A stretch of DNA of 10,268 nucleotides, taken from assembly GCA_027038385.1 (NCBI GenBank), contig JALVXE010000114.1, positions 1-10,268 on the forward strand. The letters are read 5' to 3'. Under the pieces are notes generated by a model. That model saw only the letters and a program-made list of their open reading frames with translations. It was not told where the DNA came from and made no database searches. The translations under genes and the position numbers were made by a program. Positions 7,145 through 10,268 of this stretch are shown one piece after another (position 1 is the first letter of the stretch; every line of letters starts with the position of its first letter). This DNA comes from Thermotogaceae bacterium. Lineage in GTDB: Bacteria; Thermotogota; Thermotogae; Thermotogales; Thermotogaceae.

Positions 7145-8179
7145 GTGGAGGAATACCGCAGACTTCTTAAGAAATTCCTCATAACTGGTATTCTCGTACT
7201 TGTGATATTCCTCGTCGGATCTGTCGGATATTGGCTGCTCGAGGGATGGTCGTTTCTCGATTCCATGTTTGAAAGCGCTATTACCATATCCACCGTCGGA
7301 TACGAAATGATAGGAGGCATGACGAACATCAGACCGGTGACGAAAGTCTTTACGATGGGATTGATATTCGCAGGGATAAGTGTCGTGCTCTACGGGATAT
7401 CCGTTCTTACGCAGTTCATAGTGGAGGGTGAGATAAACAAGTACGTTCAGGCGAGGAGGAGGTTGAAGATGATAAGCAAGATGAAAGACCATCACATAAT
7501 AGTTGGATCTGGTAAGACGGGAAAGCACATAATTTCTGAACTCACGAGGGAGGGAGCGGAGTTCGTGGTAATAGATAAAAGCGAAGAGGAGATAAAAAGG
7601 CTCACAGAGTTCTTTGGAAAGGAATTCCCTTACGTCGTTGGAGATGCCACAGAGGAGGACATACTGTTTCAAGCCGGAATAGACAGGGCGAAATCCTTAA
7701 TAACCACCCTCCCCGATGACACGAAGAACGTCTTCGTAGTTCTCAGCGCACGAACACTAAATCCCTCGATAAACATAATATCCAGAGCCTCGGATGTTGA
7801 AAGCATGAGAAAGCTCCTGTATGCAGGTGCCACAAGCGTGGTAGCAACGGCGGAGCTGACTGGGGTCAGGATGGCCATGATGGCTACGAATCCAGGATTG
7901 ATATCCTTCCTGGATGTTGTCACGTTTTCAGGAAGGGAAAACCTAAGGCTTGAGGAAGTGGTGGTTGAAGGCAAAAGCGAACTAGCCGGAAAGACATTGG
8001 CGGAGATAAAGCTTCCGCAGAATTACAACCTGATAGTCATATCTATGAGGAAAGGTGGAGAGTACATATTCAACCCAAAAGGCAACACAAAAGTAGAGGC
8101 TGGCGACAGGCTCATCGTTCTCGGAAAGGAAGAGGACCTCTTGAGACTCCAGGAAAGTCTGAAAGGTTCTCAAGTTTGA
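7145..8179 (+). CDS. two-helix potassium channel with cytoplasmic RCK domains
   Basis: Predicted tetrameric K+ channel of the MthK/Ion_trans_2 plus TrkA_N type, 344 residues. TM1 covers about 11-33, the pore helix and filter TISTVGYE end at E54 (T50-V-G-Y53), and TM2 covers about 68-92 with Gly77 as a possible gating hinge. The RCK_N domain (about 116-235) has the Rossmann motif G121-S-G123-K-T-G126 and the acidic residue D144 at the end of the second strand, so a dinucleotide or nucleotide ligand is likely. The RCK_C domain covers about 268-340 (VVVEGKSELAGKTLAEIKLP and AGDRLIVLG). The start is GTG, chosen because GAGGTGA lies 4 nt upstream and the Lys/Arg-rich leader precedes TM1. The fifth filter residue is Glu instead of the usual Gly. 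The gene begins 17 bp after the permease gene. Its last 68 bp overlap a minus-strand reading frame tail to tail, and no terminator was found after it. Confidence 0.92.
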   Translation: MEEYRRLLKKFLITGILVLVIFLVGSVGYWLLEGWSFLDSMFESAITISTVGYEMIGGMTNIRPVTKVFTMGLIFAGISVVLYGISVLTQFIVEGEINKYVQARRRLKMISKMKDHHIIVGSGKTGKHIISELTREGAEFVVIDKSEEEIKRLTEFFGKEFPYVVGDATEEDILFQAGIDRAKSLITTLPDDTKNVFVVLSARTLNPSINIISRASDVESMRKLLYAGATSVVATAELTGVRMAMMATNPGLISFLDVVTFSGRENLRLEEVVVEGKSELAGKTLAEIKLPQNYNLIVISMRKGGEYIFNPKGNTKVEAGDRLIVLGKEEDLLRLQESLKGSQV

Positions 8180-8612
8180 CGGGCTCGTGTATGAAGAACT
8201 CGTAGTTGTCAACGTGGAATATCACCATTCTTTTTCTTACCTCAAACCACATTGGATTTTCCGATTCATAGATGACGTTGTTCCCCTCCCATCTGGCTTT
8301 CCTGTAAATCCTGTATTTCTCACCGACCTTTCTTATCAGATACGTTATGGTTTTAACCTGTCCGTTTGAGAATCCAACGAACGAAAGTCTCTGAGTAGAG
8401 CTCGCTGAAAAGCCCGGCTCAATTATCCTGGAGTTTATCTCATCTCTCATGAAGGAAACCGCCATGGACATGTCTATGAACTTGTCCATTCTGCTTGAAA
8501 TCTTCCTGAAAAGTGCCGTAGCAGATCCGAAAACCGGAAAGAACGAGAGGGAAGCCAAAGATATAACCAAAAGCTCTATCAGAACTTGGACGATCGCACT
8601 GGATAAGCGCAC
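8112..8612 (-). CDS. pseudopilin-like protein, start uncertain and possibly decayed
   Basis: From a GTG at 8612 the frame codes for 166 residues. Near the N terminus a hydrophobic stretch with LIELLVISLASLSF copies the membrane helix of type IV pilin-like proteins. A heptad-like helix (KISSRMDKFIDMSMAVSFM) and a beta-rich C-terminal part (ITYLIRKVGEKYRIYRKARW, then NVIYE and VIFHVDNYEFFI) follow, as in minor pseudopilins of the GspJ/PilW/ComGF kind. Such proteins act in type IV pili, type II secretion or DNA uptake. Three oddities stand out. The expected prepilin peptidase site (Gly-Phe five residues before the Glu) is missing. No ribosome binding site is seen, and the GTG lies inside the terminal helix of the SRP RNA gene. 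The last 22 codons are antisense to the channel gene. A longer frame reaching 8771 only translates SRP RNA. The gene may be a remnant broken at both ends, or use an unrecognised start. Confidence 0.5.
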   Translation of the reverse strand: MRLSSAIVQVLIELLVISLASLSFFPVFGSATALFRKISSRMDKFIDMSMAVSFMRDEINSRIIEPGFSASSTQRLSFVGFSNGQVKTITYLIRKVGEKYRIYRKARWEGNNVIYESENPMWFEVRKRMVIFHVDNYEFFIHEPVKLENLSDFPGVSRGPLPFRER

Positions 8613-8881
8613 CGTGCGCCCATCTTCGACCTTCCCGAACCGGGGCGTACCCTTTCTCGAGGCTCCGGCTGGGCTACCCCACGGCACACGGGTAATCCCG
8701 CTTATGGCTGCTCCCTCCCGGGCCTGACCAGGTTCACGGGTTCCCGTTGCGTGGGACCCAACCTTCATCACCCCTCAAAAGGGCCGTTTCCCGACCCGAG
8801 AGGCCTCGGACGGGCATCGGCCCCGCATATGGCGGATTTCGGGTTCAGGGGACCGCCAACCCCCCGCCTAGCACGGTGCGC
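8607..8881 (-). ncRNA. ffs: signal recognition particle RNA, long bacterial form
   Basis: RNA scaffold of the signal recognition particle; it binds Ffh and helps target nascent membrane and exported proteins to FtsY. The apical domain is unmistakable. On the minus strand CCTGGTCAGGCCC is followed by the GNRA tetraloop GGGA (8719-8716) and GGGAGCAGCC, matching the Ffh-binding hairpin of E. coli 4.5S RNA. The ends were set by perfect complementarity: GCGCACCGTGC (8881-8871) pairs with GCACGGTGCGC (8617-8607), giving about 275 nt. The 5' segment GTGCTAGGCGGGG and its following stems match the Alu-domain portion of the long Bacillus-type RNA. The canonical UGU core of the Alu loop is not present (the loop reads CTGAACC). 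It starts 3 nt after tRNA-Gln, so both probably come from one precursor. No terminator is visible after the 3' end. Confidence 0.95.
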
Positions 8882-8884
8882 AAG

Positions 8885-8956
8885 CTGGGGCGGGAGGATT
8901 CGAACCTCCACCGCTGGAGCCAAAGTCCAGTGTGCTGCCAATTACACTACGCCCCA
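8885..8956 (-). tRNA. tRNA-Gln (anticodon UUG)
   Basis: The minus strand folds into a full cloverleaf: acceptor TGGGGCG / CGCCCCA (including the U1-A72 pair typical of glutamine tRNA), a D arm with TAGTGTAATTGGCAGCAC, an anticodon stem CTGGA / TCCAG enclosing CTTTGGC (anticodon TTG), and a T arm GGAGG-TTCGAAT-CCTCC. The discriminator is G73 at 8885. The 3' CCA is not encoded, because CTT follows the discriminator. Reads the CAA codon (and CAG by wobble). In bacteria of this kind it may be charged through Glu-tRNA-Gln amidation, but that is not shown here. Confidence 0.97.
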
Positions 8957-8968
8957 GTGCGATACGAG

Positions 8969-8977
8969 ATTATATCA
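8969..8977 (-). promoter_or_regulatory. extended -10 promoter for tRNA-Gln and SRP RNA
   Basis: TGATATAAT on the minus strand is a full extended -10 element (TGn plus perfect TATAAT at 8974-8969). Its TGA is at the same time the stop codon of the HD-GYP gene. Transcription would begin near 8962, about 6 nt before the mature tRNA. A weak -35 (TTCAGT, 16 bp upstream) lies inside the final codons of the HD-GYP gene. Confidence 0.65.
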
Positions 8978-10268
8978 GAATTTCCCTATAACTGAACGGA
9001 GGATTTCATAGGATTTGAAGAACTCCTCCACCACTTTGGGATCGAACTTTATCCCTGTCATCTTCTTTATGTACTCGATCGTTTCCTCCTCGCTCCAGGC
9101 CTTTCTGTAAACCCTGTCAGATCTCAGAGCATCGTAAGTGTCGACTATCGATACCACCCTCGCCTCTATAGGTATCTCTTCACCCTTCAACCCATCAGGA
9201 TACCCACTTCCATCCCAGTTCTCATGGTGCCACCTTGCTATCGTTGCGGCTATCTTGAATATCTCGTTGTCGTATTTCGATAGGATCTCGTACCCAATCG
9301 TTGAATGTTTCTTCATTATCTCGAACTCCTCTTCCGTCAAGCGAGCTGGTTTGTTGAGAACGTTGTCCGGTATGCCTATTTTTCCAACGTCGTGGAGCAT
9401 GGACGCAAGTTCTATCATCTTGACCCTTTCTTCATCTTCGATGAACTTCCTGATCAAAATCTTCGTCATCTCTGCTACTCTTTTGACATGCTCTCCTGTC
9501 TCTTCTGATCTGTGCTCTATCAAATCCGCGAGGGTTTGTATCATCTTGTACATGGAACTCTCAAAGAGTTTTTTGAGCTCTTCGTTTTCAATAACGGAGA
9601 GAAGCTGAAAGAACGAAACTTTCAGAGATTCTCTTAGCCTCTCTCCGATATCCTCCGAGAACCTAAGGAGTATGGTGGCTATCGGCTTCCCGAGCGTCGT
9701 TGTACTAACCTTCAAAGTGTGGTTATCAATCCATTCAACACCCTTTTCACTTGAGAGCTCCACCTCTCCTGGAGGCTGATTTCCAAATTTCGTGATCTCC
9801 CCGTCTACCGATCTTATGGAACCGCTGACTTCTATTCCCCAACTTTTAAACATCTCAACGAAAGGTTTCAAAGCGGTTTCTATGTTTTTGCTCACCGAAC
9901 CTTCTCTTGTATGTTCAAGAGCGAACTCGTAGAGTATGCGGTTTATCTCCTTCTCTCTTTCAAAAAAAGTTATATCCCTGTAAGATCTTATGGCCGCGAT
10001 GACTACACCAACCATCATCTCGGAAGAAAGCTCCGTTTTTTCCCTGTAATCGTTTATGTCGTAATTCATTATCACGTCTTTCCTTGGGGCATACCCAGGT
10101 TGGCCGGTCCTTATTATCAACCTCGTTCTTTGGTTTTTGAGCTCTTCTCTTATGTATCTTACGAGGTCAAGGCCCGCAGATTTGTCCTCCATCACCACGT
10201 CTATTATCGCAACTGCGATATCCGGGCGTTCTTTGAGTATCTCCATGGCTTCCTTCTTCGAATAGGCA
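8975..10268 (-). CDS. response regulator with DUF3369-like middle region and HD-GYP phosphodiesterase domain (5' end outside window)
   Basis: Cytoplasmic two-component output protein predicted to hydrolyse cyclic di-GMP. The frame stays open through the window edge (7 more codons before the Met at 10246), so the first part of the receiver domain is missing. Numbering from that Met, the phospho-acceptor is D16 (AIIDVVM), with T47 (IRTGQP) and K70 (YREKTEL) completing the receiver site. The segment LIIRTGQPGYAPRKDVIMNY and the region to about 225 resemble the DUF3369 family that links receiver and HD-GYP domains. The HD-GYP domain (about 235-415) has H285-D286 (MLHDVGKIGIPD), HHENWDGSGYPDGLKG (340-355, G348-Y-P350) and DTYDALRSDRVYRKAW (369-384), that is all catalytic signatures intact. 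The partner kinase is not visible. The stop codon TGA is shared with the promoter of the downstream tRNA-Gln/SRP RNA. Role in motility, biofilm or other c-di-GMP output cannot be told. Confidence 0.94.
   Translation of the reverse strand, partial: AYSKKEAMEILKERPDIAVAIIDVVMEDKSAGLDLVRYIREELKNQRTRLIIRTGQPGYAPRKDVIMNYDINDYREKTELSSEMMVGVVIAAIRSYRDITFFEREKEINRILYEFALEHTREGSVSKNIETALKPFVEMFKSWGIEVSGSIRSVDGEITKFGNQPPGEVELSSEKGVEWIDNHTLKVSTTTLGKPIATILLRFSEDIGERLRESLKVSFFQLLSVIENEELKKLFESSMYKMIQTLADLIEHRSEETGEHVKRVAEMTKILIRKFIEDEERVKMIELASMLHDVGKIGIPDNVLNKPARLTEEEFEIMKKHSTIGYEILSKYDNEIFKIAATIARWHHENWDGSGYPDGLKGEEIPIEARVVSIVDTYDALRSDRVYRKAWSEEETIEYIKKMTGIKFDPKVVEEFFKSYEILRSVIGKF

Noticed and set aside
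8580..8645. Fourteen-codon frame beginning ATG-GGC at the SRP RNA 3' end, with a GGGAAGG upstream
   Set aside because: Entirely explained by SRP RNA sequence at its start and ends in a stop; kept only as part of the argument about a frameshifted pseudopilin leader.
8613..8771. N-terminal extension of the pseudopilin frame up to 8771
   Set aside because: It translates SRP RNA sequence; the absence of stops reflects the very high GC of the RNA gene.
8747..9011. Plus-strand frames of 82 and 86 codons
   Set aside because: They are antisense to SRP RNA, tRNA-Gln and the end of the HD-GYP gene, and show no protein-like composition.
1..10268. CRISPR array, insertion sequence, phage or defence genes
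   Set aside because: No regularly spaced repeats, transposase motifs, terminal inverted repeats or known defence domains were seen on either strand.

Overview
The window is most likely chromosomal DNA from a thermophilic bacterium of the phylum Thermotogota, close to Thermotoga/Pseudothermotoga. The reasons are the DnaK and Hsp20 sequences (which resemble the T. maritima dnaK-hsp20 pair as I remember it), strong GGAGGTG-type ribosome binding sites, tightly packed genes, very GC-rich structural RNAs in a moderate-GC background, and Toga-type envelope proteins. This assignment comes from recognition, not from a database search.

Layout. (1) Positions 65-2600, minus strand: a dnaK-hsp20 chaperone operon with a clear TATAAT promoter upstream and a hairpin terminator downstream. 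(2) Positions 2557-4176, minus strand: a two-gene unit coding for a small exported beta-barrel-like protein and a von Willebrand A lipoprotein, ending in its own terminator. (3) Positions 4197-8179, plus strand, divergent from (2): an extended -10 promoter, an ABC sugar-type binding protein, a single 601-residue permease in which MalF-like and MalG-like halves are fused, and, 17 bp further on, a two-helix RCK potassium channel. No ABC ATPase is present. (4) Positions 8112-10268, minus strand, converging on (3): the 3' part of a response regulator/HD-GYP gene (5' end outside the window), a stable-RNA promoter overlapping its stop codon, tRNA-Gln(UUG), the long-form SRP RNA only 3 nt later, and a pseudopilin-like reading frame.

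How the genes work together. DnaK and Hsp20 form a protein-quality unit. The binding protein and fused permease should form an importer that borrows an ATPase encoded elsewhere. The barrel protein and vWA lipoprotein look like envelope components. The HD-GYP protein would degrade cyclic di-GMP in response to phosphorylation of its receiver domain. tRNA-Gln and SRP RNA appear to share one primary transcript.

No CRISPR array, insertion sequence, phage gene or defence system was seen. The most unusual points are the fused permease beside a K+ channel, the tRNA-Gln/SRP RNA tandem with no encoded CCA, and a pseudopilin frame that runs into the SRP RNA at one end and into the channel gene at the other.
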